DNA from: Candidatus Electryonea clarkiae
GTDB taxonomy: Bacteria > Electryoneota > Electryoneia > Electryoneales > Electryoneaceae
Reading direction: 5' to 3'
DNA length: 64,000 nucleotides
NCBI GenBank assembly: GCA_030765455.1
Contig: JAVCCM010000040.1
Coordinates: 1-64,000 of the forward strand
Of the stretch, positions 53,474 through 62,665 are shown piece by piece. The translations under genes were made by a program, and so were the position numbers. The first letter of the stretch is position 1; each line of letters starts with the position of its first letter. The notes beneath the pieces were generated by a model. The model had not been told where the DNA came from and did not search any database. It worked only from the letters and a program-made list of their open reading frames with translations.

Positions 53474-53599
53474 CTATTTGAGGAGCACTATTTTACAAAT
53501 ATCATTCATCTTTCCCGGCACATTTGCATGGATGAAGTAGATGCCGCTGGCAAGTTCTGATGCATCGAATGTGAATTGACGACGATCATCTGATAAGGT
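53474..53599 (-). pseudogene. Stranded sorting-domain fragment
   Basis: On the minus strand this encodes about 41 residues matching only the last part of a type IX-like sorting domain: [20 protein letters not shown] and on to VLLK, followed by TAG at 53474-53476. It is closed upstream by an in-frame TAA (53600-53602), with no start, signal peptide or cargo part. It is most simply the 3' end of a deleted cargo gene, and it marks a deletion or recombination join 60 bases from the glycosyltransferase gene. Confidence 0.85.
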
Positions 53600-53662
53600 T
53601 TATTGATGTATTTTATCAATTTTGGGCAATTTAGCGACTTAATATGGAGCAGTTCATTCTCG

Positions 53663-54832
53663 TTAAGGTTTTGAATACTTGACGCCTTTCCAGACCACTG
53701 GGATTCGGAAAATAATCGCAAGCAGCTGTGTATGAATAAGCAGGATTTGGAAAAATTCGTGAATTATTATATCTCGCATCCGCACTCTCCAACCCATCAA
53801 ACTGTTGACCCTGCGAATCACGATGGTAGAACCAAGTGCGGTAAGAATCAGTCCGCCAACTGTTCCAAGCGGCTGCCAGATAAGCATCCAGGGTAAAACA
53901 ATCCGGCTTGAAATAAGCATCAAGTAGATAATATAACTGAGTGTGTCGGGTGTGGAAGTTGACATTGCCCAGCGTCGTTTCTGTCTCCATAGCGCTTTTA
54001 GTGTGGGGAGGGGGTGTGTCAGGATTTTTGCATTTGGCTCCATGGGGAAAGCCAGGTATCCGCCAGTTGCCCTGCTCATTCTTGCCAGAAGATCGTAATC
54101 TTCTATCAATGTCGAGCCAAGCGCTTCGTATCCTCCGCATTTCTTGTAAGCGGATAAGCGGAAACCAAGATTATTGCCTGAAACGAATGCCGGACGAAAT
54201 CGAATATTTGGTTGTTGTTCGGTATCGGATTGCCGTTTCCTTTTTCTGTCGAACATATAACCGGCGAGACCTGACAGACCTCCAACAAGTCCCATATAAT
54301 ACCTGTGATCCACATTTTGTAATCGTCCGATCCATCCTCCTTCAGAATTTTCATCCGGCCCACATGACACCATGCTTCCAACTGCAACGACGTCTTGTGC
54401 GAAATGAGATACGATGGTTCTGATCCAGCTCTCCGGGACGATACAATCAGCGTCAGTCATCAGGACATATTCTGTGTCAACATGCTTCATTGCGATAGTA
54501 AGGGCATGGATTTTTCCGCCGATATTAGGATCAGGTTCTTTAATATGAATGACCCTGGTCTGAACCGGCGAAGATTCGGCAAAAGCTTCCATAATTTCAC
54601 CGGTTTGATCGTTTGAAAGATGATTAACCAATACCAGTTTACACAACGATTCAGGGTAATCCTGTGTGGCGAGGGACATGAGACAGTCTAATATGTGGTC
54701 TTCTTCGTCGCGTGCGCAGACGATAATTGTGACAGGCCGGGAGGTATGCTGCCGGGGCCAGACACGGAAAGTACCCAGAGATATTATTATCATTATCAAA
54801 CCAGAGATTGCCCCGAGCAACAATGGAATCAT
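53663..54832 (-). CDS. Membrane GT2 glycosyltransferase (processive type)
   Basis: This is 389 residues. N-terminal span (LLGAISGLIMIIISLG), GT-A domain with VTIIVCARDEE, the DADC metal motif (MTDADCIVP), an IEDYDL base motif and QKRRW, the acceptor/product motif seen in processive GT2 enzymes, then about three C-terminal spans. Its last gene position in a run of four coupled genes and ATGA overlap with the deacetylase start fit a shared glycan or glycolipid pathway. The product is unknown. Confidence 0.87.
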   Translation of the reverse strand: MIPLLLGAISGLIMIIISLGTFRVWPRQHTSRPVTIIVCARDEEDHILDCLMSLATQDYPESLCKLVLVNHLSNDQTGEIMEAFAESSPVQTRVIHIKEPDPNIGGKIHALTIAMKHVDTEYVLMTDADCIVPESWIRTIVSHFAQDVVAVGSMVSCGPDENSEGGWIGRLQNVDHRYYMGLVGGLSGLAGYMFDRKRKRQSDTEQQPNIRFRPAFVSGNNLGFRLSAYKKCGGYEALGSTLIEDYDLLARMSRATGGYLAFPMEPNAKILTHPLPTLKALWRQKRRWAMSTSTPDTLSYIIYLMLISSRIVLPWMLIWQPLGTVGGLILTALGSTIVIRRVNSLMGWRVRMRDIIIHEFFQILLIHTQLLAIIFRIPVVWKGVKYSKP

Positions 54833-55503
54833 GTTATCCCCGTCTTTACCAGATCGTTAAGATTTCCAATTGTGAAGCTGTTTTCGCGCCAGTAATCAAT
54901 CATTTCATCTAATAAAGCAGGAAGGAGATGACCATTCCTGCTGCCATCATGGAGGACGATGATATCACCAGGTCGAGTTCCATGAATAAGGCGTTTCTTT
55001 AGCGTAGAATAATCCGTACCAGGCAGCCAGTCACCAACAACAAATCGAAACTGCACCAATTGTGCTTTCATCTTTTTTGCTTCGCTTATTACAAATTGAT
55101 CAAACCGCCCAAAAGGAGGTCTCAACAGGAGCTGTGAATCCTTGAATAACCATTGAGTATCGATGCCGGACACTTGCCCCGGATCCATCTCATATTTGCG
55201 TTTTTCCCCTGATGTAAACCACCACCTGTCGTGTGTCATTCCATGATAACCAACCTGATGTCCTGATGACAGAATTCGTTTCAACAGTTCCGTATGATTT
55301 GGAATCCGTTTCCCAAGAACAAAAAAAGTAGCTTTTACTCCTTTGGATTCAAGGCAGTCCAGCACAGCTTCGGTGACTCCGGGATGAGGTCCATCATCGA
55401 AAGTCAGGTAAATAGGTCCCTTGACAAGGTCAGGATCTCCCCAGGTAATCGAGGGGAATAATTTTTCAAGAAAACGTGGAGTTCTGAGCACACCTTTTCT
55501 CAT
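54829..55503 (-). CDS. NodB-type polysaccharide deacetylase
   Basis: This is 224 residues, carbohydrate esterase 4 family. Motifs: YLTFDDGPHP (catalytic base and metal Asp), GYHGMTHD (the two metal-binding histidines), RPPFGRFD, and IIVLHDGS with the late histidine. There is no signal peptide, so it would act on the inner side of the membrane, or be membrane-associated through its operon partners. It removes N-acetyl groups from sugars; the actual substrate is probably the lipid-linked product of the flanking GT2 enzymes. Overlaps both neighbours by four bases. Confidence 0.92.
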   Translation of the reverse strand: MRKGVLRTPRFLEKLFPSITWGDPDLVKGPIYLTFDDGPHPGVTEAVLDCLESKGVKATFFVLGKRIPNHTELLKRILSSGHQVGYHGMTHDRWWFTSGEKRKYEMDPGQVSGIDTQWLFKDSQLLLRPPFGRFDQFVISEAKKMKAQLVQFRFVVGDWLPGTDYSTLKKRLIHGTRPGDIIVLHDGSRNGHLLPALLDEMIDYWRENSFTIGNLNDLVKTGIT

Positions 55504-56693
55504 TTATCATCTCCGGAATTTTCATTACCAAGATAAGTTCCAGCACCCCGGTAGCGGTCACCTTTCCAGGTGAAAGAAAAAAACTGACCCCTCATACCTG
55601 CATAGAGAATTGCTGGTGAATGTAAAGTCTGTGTAATAAGGAACTTAATAAGTGAAAAGTCTTCGCCAAACCTGTGAGAACCAAGACGCATTAACATACT
55701 TTCCGTCATTAGTTTCGATGCAATAAGAAATACCGGCAATGCAGGCGAGAATCTTCTCATAATCGCAAGTGGGATTGACAAAACCATAGCAGTGTAAAAT
55801 GCAAATGTACCTACAACGAGATAACGAAGGAATGGAGGATAATAAAATCCTTTCGAACTCCACCTTGCACGCTGGTTAACCCACTCTTGTATAGTATCGA
55901 CTGGCTGGCTGTAAACGTAACCCTCCCGGCGGTCTATGAAAACTACCTTTCCACCATGTTCGGCAATGTCTTGCAACAGAAATACGTCATCGCCAGATAC
56001 CACTTTTTTGTTACTTGAATACCCGCCGACCCTGTCATAGACACTTCTCCGGGCGGCGAGATTGCTTCCGTGTGCATTAAACACATGTCCTGCGCCGATA
56101 GCACCCGCTGCAGCGACAGAATAAAACAGGTGTTCAAGGCTTTCATAATCCGACCACCAGGGCTTCGGATCGTTTTCAGGTCGTATAAACCTGCTGACTC
56201 CGGTTGCACCGTGAATATCCGGATCAATAAACGGCGAAACCAGCGCCCGCAGCCATCGTGAACTCATCCAGCAGTCAGCATCTGTCGTGACGATTATTTC
56301 TCCGTCCGCTTTCTCAATCCCGCGGGCAAGGGCATATTTCTTGGGGGCGCGTCCAACAGGTGTTTCACCGTCCCTTATCTTTAGCGTAGCAAAACGAACA
56401 CCACCGTTTTTGCGTTTTTTGACCAGGTCTGTAGTATTATCCCGGCTCCTGTCATCCACGACAATAACGTTAAATTTGCTTCGAGGATAATCCTGAGCTT
56501 CAAGACTGTCCAATAACCGTCCAATCCTGGTTTCTTCATCGCGCGCTGCGACAACAATAGTTACTGTCGGGAGCGCTTCATCATCCTCAGAGATAAGAGA
56601 ACGCGGCATTTTTTTCAGGCCGGAGAACATTATGACAAGGAATGCAAGGTAAATTAAACCTGTACACCAGGTAAAAAAGTAGAAGAGGATCAC
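55500..56693 (-). CDS. Membrane GT2 glycosyltransferase
   Basis: This is 397 residues: one N-terminal span (LIYLAFLVIMFSGL), the GT-A core with VTIVVAARDEE, VVDDRSRDNT, the TTDADCWM metal motif, VSGDDVFLLQ and QRARWSSKG, then C-terminal membrane segments. It is similar in plan to the other two GT2 proteins of this operon, and most like the one at 57776. Overlaps the flippase-like gene and the deacetylase gene by four bases on each side. Donor unknown. Confidence 0.88.
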   Translation of the reverse strand: MILFYFFTWCTGLIYLAFLVIMFSGLKKMPRSLISEDDEALPTVTIVVAARDEETRIGRLLDSLEAQDYPRSKFNVIVVDDRSRDNTTDLVKKRKNGGVRFATLKIRDGETPVGRAPKKYALARGIEKADGEIIVTTDADCWMSSRWLRALVSPFIDPDIHGATGVSRFIRPENDPKPWWSDYESLEHLFYSVAAAGAIGAGHVFNAHGSNLAARRSVYDRVGGYSSNKKVVSGDDVFLLQDIAEHGGKVVFIDRREGYVYSQPVDTIQEWVNQRARWSSKGFYYPPFLRYLVVGTFAFYTAMVLSIPLAIMRRFSPALPVFLIASKLMTESMLMRLGSHRFGEDFSLIKFLITQTLHSPAILYAGMRGQFFSFTWKGDRYRGAGTYLGNENSGDDK

Positions 56694-57706
56694 TCTGTTT
56701 CACCCCCGTCTTTTGATACCGTTTTTTTTACCGATTGTGGACGTGCATTTATCAGTATTATTAAACCGACCAATGCCGGTAGAAGAACATTCATTCCAAA
56801 CAGCAGGAGTGAGGAGCTGAAGGCGGTAGTATCTGCAATCCCATAACGGTGATATAGTGAAACAGCCGCCCATTCACCGATCCCCAGTGATCCTAATGAA
56901 ACCGGCAAAGCAGTTTTGATAAATAGAACAACACTGTAAGTATGTGCAGCAACCAGCCACCGGACAGGTTGAAATGATAATGTGATCAGGAAAAATTGGG
57001 TCAAAATAATTCCAAGCTGAATTAATGTCAGGATAAGAGCGCGGGAAGTGTGATAAATTGTCAATCCATCAAATGCTTCTATCACTTTTGCGATTTTCGG
57101 TTTACTCCGAAAAGCAATCTGAATACCGTAAAACAGGCTTTTCAACACTCGTGGATCAATTGCGAACCAAAGATAGATAAGGGGCAATATTCCGACCAGG
57201 ATGCCAATACCCATTGTTAAAGATTCCGGAACTACAGAACGGAAACCGGGGAAAAGGAATAATAGTAGGGGTCCGCTAAGAGCAATAGCCCCAAAAGTGT
57301 ACATTTTATCCAGTACGTGTAAACCGGCAAGACGAATTCGAGAAGGAACCTTCAGAAGAAAAATCCTTCCAATTTCACCAATACGGCCTGGAGTAATCAA
57401 ACCTATCGCAAATCCTCCGAGTAATGAAGAGAGGCAGCGGAAAAAAGTGATATTAGGAACATCAGTACTTACGAAAAGCCTCCAACGCAGACATTGTACT
57501 GTTATGTTAACCAGTGATAAAACAAAAGCTGCGATCAGGAATCCATGAGAAGCATTTTGTATTGCATCAATAATATCCGCTAAATTGATAGCCCTGACCA
57601 GATAGAAAAGTAATCCCGCAGCAACTAAAGCTTTTAGGAGCCATGTCGCCCACGTACTTCGTCCAAGCAGGAAGAATTCTCTTGGTATGAATTTATTTTT
57701 TTGCAT
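56690..57706 (-). CDS. LPG-synthase-like/UPF0104 membrane protein (flippase-like)
   Basis: This is a 338-residue integral membrane protein with about eight spans, of the family sharing the membrane half of lysylphosphatidylglycerol synthase (MprF). Conserved features are the CLRWRLF segment, GLITPGRIGEIGRIFLL with the PGRxGE motif, and LPVSLGSLGIGEWAA near the end. The aminoacyl transferase domain of MprF is absent. Members of this family are thought to flip lipids or lipid-linked sugars. Its coupling to GT2 and deacetylase genes suggests that it moves their product across the membrane. Confidence 0.87.
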   Translation of the reverse strand: MQKNKFIPREFFLLGRSTWATWLLKALVAAGLLFYLVRAINLADIIDAIQNASHGFLIAAFVLSLVNITVQCLRWRLFVSTDVPNITFFRCLSSLLGGFAIGLITPGRIGEIGRIFLLKVPSRIRLAGLHVLDKMYTFGAIALSGPLLLFLFPGFRSVVPESLTMGIGILVGILPLIYLWFAIDPRVLKSLFYGIQIAFRSKPKIAKVIEAFDGLTIYHTSRALILTLIQLGIILTQFFLITLSFQPVRWLVAAHTYSVVLFIKTALPVSLGSLGIGEWAAVSLYHRYGIADTTAFSSSLLLFGMNVLLPALVGLIILINARPQSVKKTVSKDGGETE

Positions 57707-57775
57707 AGATATTATTATTTTTTCAAATCTGCAGGTGGATAAATCCAGTCACTACGAATGTTATTAAATCTAATT

Positions 57776-58903
57776 TCATTTATTCACTTGTCCCCTTGCA
57801 AAACTGCGTCCTTTCCAGGTAACAGTACCGAATAATGCTTTGGGCCAAATCGCCCAAAATGCAAAGGGCGCTACCGACATTGCGAGTACTGCCTTGAAGC
57901 CGCGAAATGGATCACCAAGTACGCGGATCCCTGAGCCATACATAAGGCTATCGAACAACCATTTAATCTGCCAGGCTTTTCCTATGCTTCTTAAACCGGA
58001 TCCAGTGATCATTCCTCTTATTGTAGCTAATGCCAATCCCATAAAAAGAAGATTCCCGACAAATCCGACAGCTACCCAGCCGGGTGCATATTTTGGACCG
58101 GCAGACATATGGCGTGATTTAGTTTCGTAAACATTTTTTCCATCGGGAACTTTTGAGGGTACAATCGCATCGGGATCGAAAGCAAATGCCACTTTCCAAT
58201 TTGTTTTCGATGCTATATGCTGCAGAAAAAGGTCATCATCTCCGGACGCCATTTTTCCGCCAAAGCCATAGCCGCCTAAATCCAGGTATATTTTTCTCCG
58301 GAATGCAAAATTTCTTCCCATAGCATTAAATGGGAATCCCAGTCCAATCCCCGATGCCGCCAATGCCGCCGCAGACCATGATTCACCTTCAGCCAACCAC
58401 TCCACGACGCCTTGCCCGCCGGTGAGAGGAGCATAACCGACGACAGCTCCAATTTCAGCTTGCATAAACTTTGCAAATGCTCTTAACCAGCCTTCATCCG
58501 GAGTACAATCAGCATCTGTAGTCACTATCCAGTCTGAATCAGTAAGTCGAATTCCAGTATCGAGGGCTCTCTTTTTCGGGCTGAGAACAGCAGAATCAGG
58601 ATCAGTTTTCAAAATATGAAATCTATTATCACCGTCAACTGCCTCTTTTGCATCCTCGTAAGTATCATCTTCAGATTCATCATCAATTAGCCAGAAAGAA
58701 ACTTTGTCGGCGGGATAATTCTGATTTTTCAATGATTTAATTAATTCAGGAATATTTGAAGATTCGTTACGAGCAGCTATAACAACAGATAACGTGGGGA
58801 GATCTTTCTCAGACCTGTCTTCCGTTATGCGTTTAAGCCTGTTCAATCCGAAAATCATAAAACCGGACATCAGACCATATAATATGGAAAACCATTTCAA
58901 CAT
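57776..58903 (-). CDS. Membrane GT2 glycosyltransferase, first gene of the operon
   Basis: This is 375 residues from the ATG at 58903 (MLKWFSILYGLMSG), which has GGGAG nine bases before it; the frame extends 21 residues upstream without likeness. One N-terminal span, GT-A motifs LSVVIAARNE, LIDDESEDDT, TTDADCTPD and ASGDDDLFLQ, and C-terminal spans. The usual QxxRW is replaced by SRHMSAGPKY at the equivalent place, so acceptor handling may differ. It precedes the flippase-like gene by 69 bases, so it may have a separate ribosome loading site but probably shares the promoter. Confidence 0.86.
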   Translation of the reverse strand: MLKWFSILYGLMSGFMIFGLNRLKRITEDRSEKDLPTLSVVIAARNESSNIPELIKSLKNQNYPADKVSFWLIDDESEDDTYEDAKEAVDGDNRFHILKTDPDSAVLSPKKRALDTGIRLTDSDWIVTTDADCTPDEGWLRAFAKFMQAEIGAVVGYAPLTGGQGVVEWLAEGESWSAAALAASGIGLGFPFNAMGRNFAFRRKIYLDLGGYGFGGKMASGDDDLFLQHIASKTNWKVAFAFDPDAIVPSKVPDGKNVYETKSRHMSAGPKYAPGWVAVGFVGNLLFMGLALATIRGMITGSGLRSIGKAWQIKWLFDSLMYGSGIRVLGDPFRGFKAVLAMSVAPFAFWAIWPKALFGTVTWKGRSFARGQVNK

Positions 58904-59062
58904 GTTTGGAATTCTCCCGAATATTTGATGAATCTTAAATATACGCGATTCTCCTGATCTCGCCATAGTCTTGCGAGTCAGCTTTGCGAATAGAAGTGAT
59001 TATGATGTACCATTACAACTTACACAAATTTTGAAAATATTATATTAATAGGATATCAATAC
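58904..59062. promoter_or_regulatory. Divergent promoter region between the glycan operon and the ABC exporter operon
   Basis: Two divergent operons start here, 160 bases apart, so both promoters must lie in this stretch. The right part is very AT-rich (TTTTGAAAATATTATATTAATAGG, split between arms around 59030-59052), but I cannot choose a -35/-10 pair with confidence. Confidence 0.4.
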
Positions 59063-60808
59063 TTGCAGTTATTTCGTCAATTACTTCCATATTACAAACC
59101 GTACCAGATCAGAATATTCTCGGGTTTGGTATTTATCTTGTTGGCCAATGCTTTTAAAGTAGCTGTTCCCTGGGTTATGCGTGACGCTATAAACGGGCTC
59201 GAAGAGAATATCAGCACGACATATTTATGGAATAGCGCATTAATAATCGTGGGGATTGCAATTATTTCCGGTTTTTTCCGTTTCCTGATGCGGAAAACCG
59301 TAATTGGTGTCAGCCGGGATATGGAATTCGATCTGCGCCGTGATCTTTTCCGTCATCTTTTACGTCTCGAACCGGCGTTTTATGACCGTAGCCGTATTGG
59401 TGATTTGATGACACGGCTTACCTCCGACATAGAACGGGTGCGAATGGTTATCGGTCCTGCGCTTATGTACACGGTCAATACTTTTTTCGGGCTTGCATTT
59501 GGCTTGACCCTGATGATGTTGATCAACCCCGGTCTTTCATTGTATGTATTCCTGATTGTTCCAGTAGTTGCTGTAATTGTTTTTGTTGTTGGGAAAAGAA
59601 TTCATACTGCTTCTGTTGCCTCACAGGAAGCCCTCTCAGATATTTCCTCCATGATACAACAAAATCTTTCCGGAATTCGCGTAATCCAATCATTTCGTCA
59701 GGAAAAAAATCAGGAAACTATTTTTGAAGATAAAAATAAAAGCTATTTCAAAAAAAGTTTCAAAATTACTGTTCTGCAAGGCATCTTTTTCCCGACGATA
59801 ATGCTCATATTCGGTGCGGCAGTTGCCGGAATCATCCTTTTTGGTGGACGATTAATAATTGAAGGAAAACTTCGAATAGGTGATTTTGTAGCGTTTATGA
59901 CATACCTGATGATATTAGCCTGGCCCATAGTTTCAATTGGATGGGTGGTAGCGCTTGTTCAACAGGGTGGAGCATCACTGAAACGGTTAATGAAAATTTT
60001 TGATCGCATGCCCGAATTGTACCGGTCGCCAAATCCTTCCAAAATCAAGAACCCCTCGGGAAGAATTAGTTTCAAGAATGTAACCTTGACATATCCCAGG
60101 TCAGAGAAACCTTCATTGGAAGATGTCAGTTTTGAAATATCACCCGGCTGTACTCTTGGAATTGTGGGCAGGATAGGTTCAGGTAAGAGTACCATAATAT
60201 CAGCGCTTGTACGTCTTTATGATTTAGATAAGGGGCAGATATATATCGATGATTATGATATCAATGATCTGTCATTAAATGATTTACGAGAATGTTTTGG
60301 TGTGGTTCCTCAAGACCCGATACTTTTCAGTACAACGATCAGGGAGAATATCACCCTGGGTAATGATAATTACACAATGGCAGATATACAAAAAGCCATT
60401 GAAATCAGCCGGTTGAGTCAGGATTTGAATGAATTTCCAAACGGATTGGATACCGAAGTCGGTGAACGTGGTATCACACTTTCGGGTGGACAGAAACAGC
60501 GTGTAGCCATAGCGCGTGCGGTAATTCGCAAACCTCCAGTTATAATTCTCGATGATGCGCTCAGTGCAGTTGATTCGGATACTGAAGAAAAGATCATTTC
60601 AAATCTAAAAAAATACCTCAAGAACAGGACAGCAATAATTGTTACCCACCGGATTTCAAGCGTTCGTGATGCTGAGAAGATAATAGTTCTCGACGAAGGT
60701 TCTATCGTTGAATCCGGCAGGCATGATGAACTTGTCAAAAGAGAAGGAATCTACGCAGAACTCTTCCATAAACACCTGGTAGTTGAGGAACTGGAGGATA
60801 CAGAATGA
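59063..60808 (+). CDS. Heterodimeric ABC exporter subunit A (degenerate Walker B)
   Basis: This is 581 residues: six membrane spans (about 15-315) of the type I exporter fold, then an ATPase domain (about 330-575). Walker A reads GRIGSGKST (about 370), the signature is a consensus LSGGQKQR (about 473), and Walker B reads VIILDDALS with Asp in place of the catalytic Glu, so the site formed by this Walker B should not hydrolyse ATP normally. That pattern is known from heterodimeric exporters of the TM287/288 type. The start is a TTG behind AGGATATC. Next gene overlaps as ATGA. Substrate unknown: lipid or drug. Confidence 0.92.
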   Translation: MQLFRQLLPYYKPYQIRIFSGLVFILLANAFKVAVPWVMRDAINGLEENISTTYLWNSALIIVGIAIISGFFRFLMRKTVIGVSRDMEFDLRRDLFRHLLRLEPAFYDRSRIGDLMTRLTSDIERVRMVIGPALMYTVNTFFGLAFGLTLMMLINPGLSLYVFLIVPVVAVIVFVVGKRIHTASVASQEALSDISSMIQQNLSGIRVIQSFRQEKNQETIFEDKNKSYFKKSFKITVLQGIFFPTIMLIFGAAVAGIILFGGRLIIEGKLRIGDFVAFMTYLMILAWPIVSIGWVVALVQQGGASLKRLMKIFDRMPELYRSPNPSKIKNPSGRISFKNVTLTYPRSEKPSLEDVSFEISPGCTLGIVGRIGSGKSTIISALVRLYDLDKGQIYIDDYDINDLSLNDLRECFGVVPQDPILFSTTIRENITLGNDNYTMADIQKAIEISRLSQDLNEFPNGLDTEVGERGITLSGGQKQRVAIARAVIRKPPVIILDDALSAVDSDTEEKIISNLKKYLKNRTAIIVTHRISSVRDAEKIIVLDEGSIVESGRHDELVKREGIYAELFHKHLVVEELEDTE

Positions 60809-62580
60809 ACCACTCCTCCATACATGAAGAAGAAAGTCTTGGAAAAGTCTATGATCATAGTCTTGTCAAGCGGTTAATAACATATCTGCGACCTTATCGT
60901 GTTAAAGTCTTCATCAGTGTTGTAGTATTGCTCTGTATTGCTGTTCTTGAGCAGATCGGACCCTGGTTGACAAAAATCGCAATTGACGATCATATCATGA
61001 AGAGTGATTTCCCGGGTCTGATAAAAATTACCGGCTATTTTGTAATTGTTGCTTTGTTTCTGACTGTTTTAAAAGTTGTTCAAACTATCCTTACAGGATG
61101 GGTTGGCGAACGAGTAATGTTCGATCTTCGCAGTCAAATATTCTCCCATATTCAAAAACAATCTCTCCGTTTCTTTGATCGAAACCCGGTGGGACGACTG
61201 GTTACCCGTGCTACGAGTGACGTACAGACACTTAGTGAAATATTTTCCAGCGGTATAGTCGTAGTTTTTGGAGATCTTATCACCCTGATTGGCATCATAG
61301 TGGCAATGCTGCTGGTCAGTCCGAGGCTGGCGCTGATATCCTTCATCGTAATTCCTTTCATCGTTCTAATTACTTTCACATTTAGAATGAAATTGAGAGA
61401 TGCGTTCCGCGGAGTACGTATCCAGGTAGCTGCAATAAACTCTTTCCTCCAGGAAAATTTGTCCGGAATGAGTATCGTGCAGATGTTCAATAACCAGGCA
61501 AGCTCAGAGAAGAAGTTTACAAAGGTAAACGCTGATACACGAAAAGCGCATCTCCGTACAGTCGCATTATTCAGCCTTTTCTTTCCTTTGATCGAAATCA
61601 TCGGGGCGTTGTCAACAGCCCTGATTTTGCTGAAAGGTGGCATTCTTGTTCTTGATGACGTCGTGACAATTGGTGTGCTGGTAGCGTTTTTTCAATATGC
61701 AGAACGTTTTTTCAGACCAATCCGTGATCTTTCTGAGAAGTATAATATTTTTCAGGCAGGGATGGCGTCAGCGGAAAGGGTGTTCAATCTACTGGATCAT
61801 GAACCTGATATAACAGATCCGAAAAAAGTAAAAGCCTGCGATGAAATACGTGGAGCGATTGAATTCAAGAATGTACGGTTCGGTTATAATGAGGACGATG
61901 AGATCCTGCATGGATTATCCCTGAAGATTGAACCGGGGGAAACTGTTGCGCTTGTAGGAGCAACCGGTGCGGGTAAGAGTACCCTGGCAAACCTTATCGG
62001 CAGGTTTTATGATGTCACTGACGGCAGTATTGATGTAGATGGCGTAGATATAAGATCATGGTGCAGGGATGAACTAAGGAAATATCTTTGTTATGTTCAA
62101 CAGGATGTATTCCTCTTTCCGGGTACTATACGCGATAATATAACGCTGGGCGATTCATTCACCGATGAAGAGATCAAAGCTGCATCAGAAACTGTTCATG
62201 CAGAGGGATTTATTGATTCATTACCTGAAAAATACAATGAGCCTGTGATGGAACGCGGTTCAACCTTTTCGAGTGGACAGAGGCAATTGCTTTCCTTTGC
62301 ACGGGCATTAATCCGTAATCCTCGAATCCTGATATTGGATGAAGCAACAAGTGCGATTGATCCTGAAACTGAAAGACTAATACAGGATGCGATTGGTAAA
62401 TTATCGAAAGGACGCACTTCCATAATCATTGCTCATCGACTCTCAACAGTTCAGAAAGCTGACAGGATATTAGTGCTTCATAAAGGAAAACTCTGTGAAC
62501 AGGGGACTCATGAAGAACTAATGGCAATGAAAGGTATCTATCACCGTCTTTACCAGCTTCAATATAAACATGCAGCATGA
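60805..62580 (+). CDS. Heterodimeric ABC exporter subunit B (deviant signature)
   Basis: This is 591 residues with the same layout as subunit A. Walker A GATGAGKST (about 385), Walker B ILILDEATS with the catalytic Glu, H-loop in IIIAHRLST, but the signature reads FSSGQRQ instead of LSGGQ. The consensus site is therefore built from this subunit's Walker B and the LSGGQ of subunit A, and the degenerate site from the other pair, as in TM287/288. The four-base overlap ensures equal production of both halves. Confidence 0.92.
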   Translation: MNHSSIHEEESLGKVYDHSLVKRLITYLRPYRVKVFISVVVLLCIAVLEQIGPWLTKIAIDDHIMKSDFPGLIKITGYFVIVALFLTVLKVVQTILTGWVGERVMFDLRSQIFSHIQKQSLRFFDRNPVGRLVTRATSDVQTLSEIFSSGIVVVFGDLITLIGIIVAMLLVSPRLALISFIVIPFIVLITFTFRMKLRDAFRGVRIQVAAINSFLQENLSGMSIVQMFNNQASSEKKFTKVNADTRKAHLRTVALFSLFFPLIEIIGALSTALILLKGGILVLDDVVTIGVLVAFFQYAERFFRPIRDLSEKYNIFQAGMASAERVFNLLDHEPDITDPKKVKACDEIRGAIEFKNVRFGYNEDDEILHGLSLKIEPGETVALVGATGAGKSTLANLIGRFYDVTDGSIDVDGVDIRSWCRDELRKYLCYVQQDVFLFPGTIRDNITLGDSFTDEEIKAASETVHAEGFIDSLPEKYNEPVMERGSTFSSGQRQLLSFARALIRNPRILILDEATSAIDPETERLIQDAIGKLSKGRTSIIIAHRLSTVQKADRILVLHKGKLCEQGTHEELMAMKGIYHRLYQLQYKHAA

Positions 62581-62665
62581 AATTTATTTAATGAATACGT
62601 GGGTGTTATAGCGCTGTCGGCTGTAGATACCGTATCTTGTTTTATCTTAGTTGAAAGGCATATTA

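Noticed and set aside
53506..53721. Open frame of 71 codons on the minus strand
   Set aside because: It is a shadow in the wrong frame over the stranded sorting-domain fragment and the 3' end of the glycosyltransferase gene. The fragment's true frame gives the recognisable tail.
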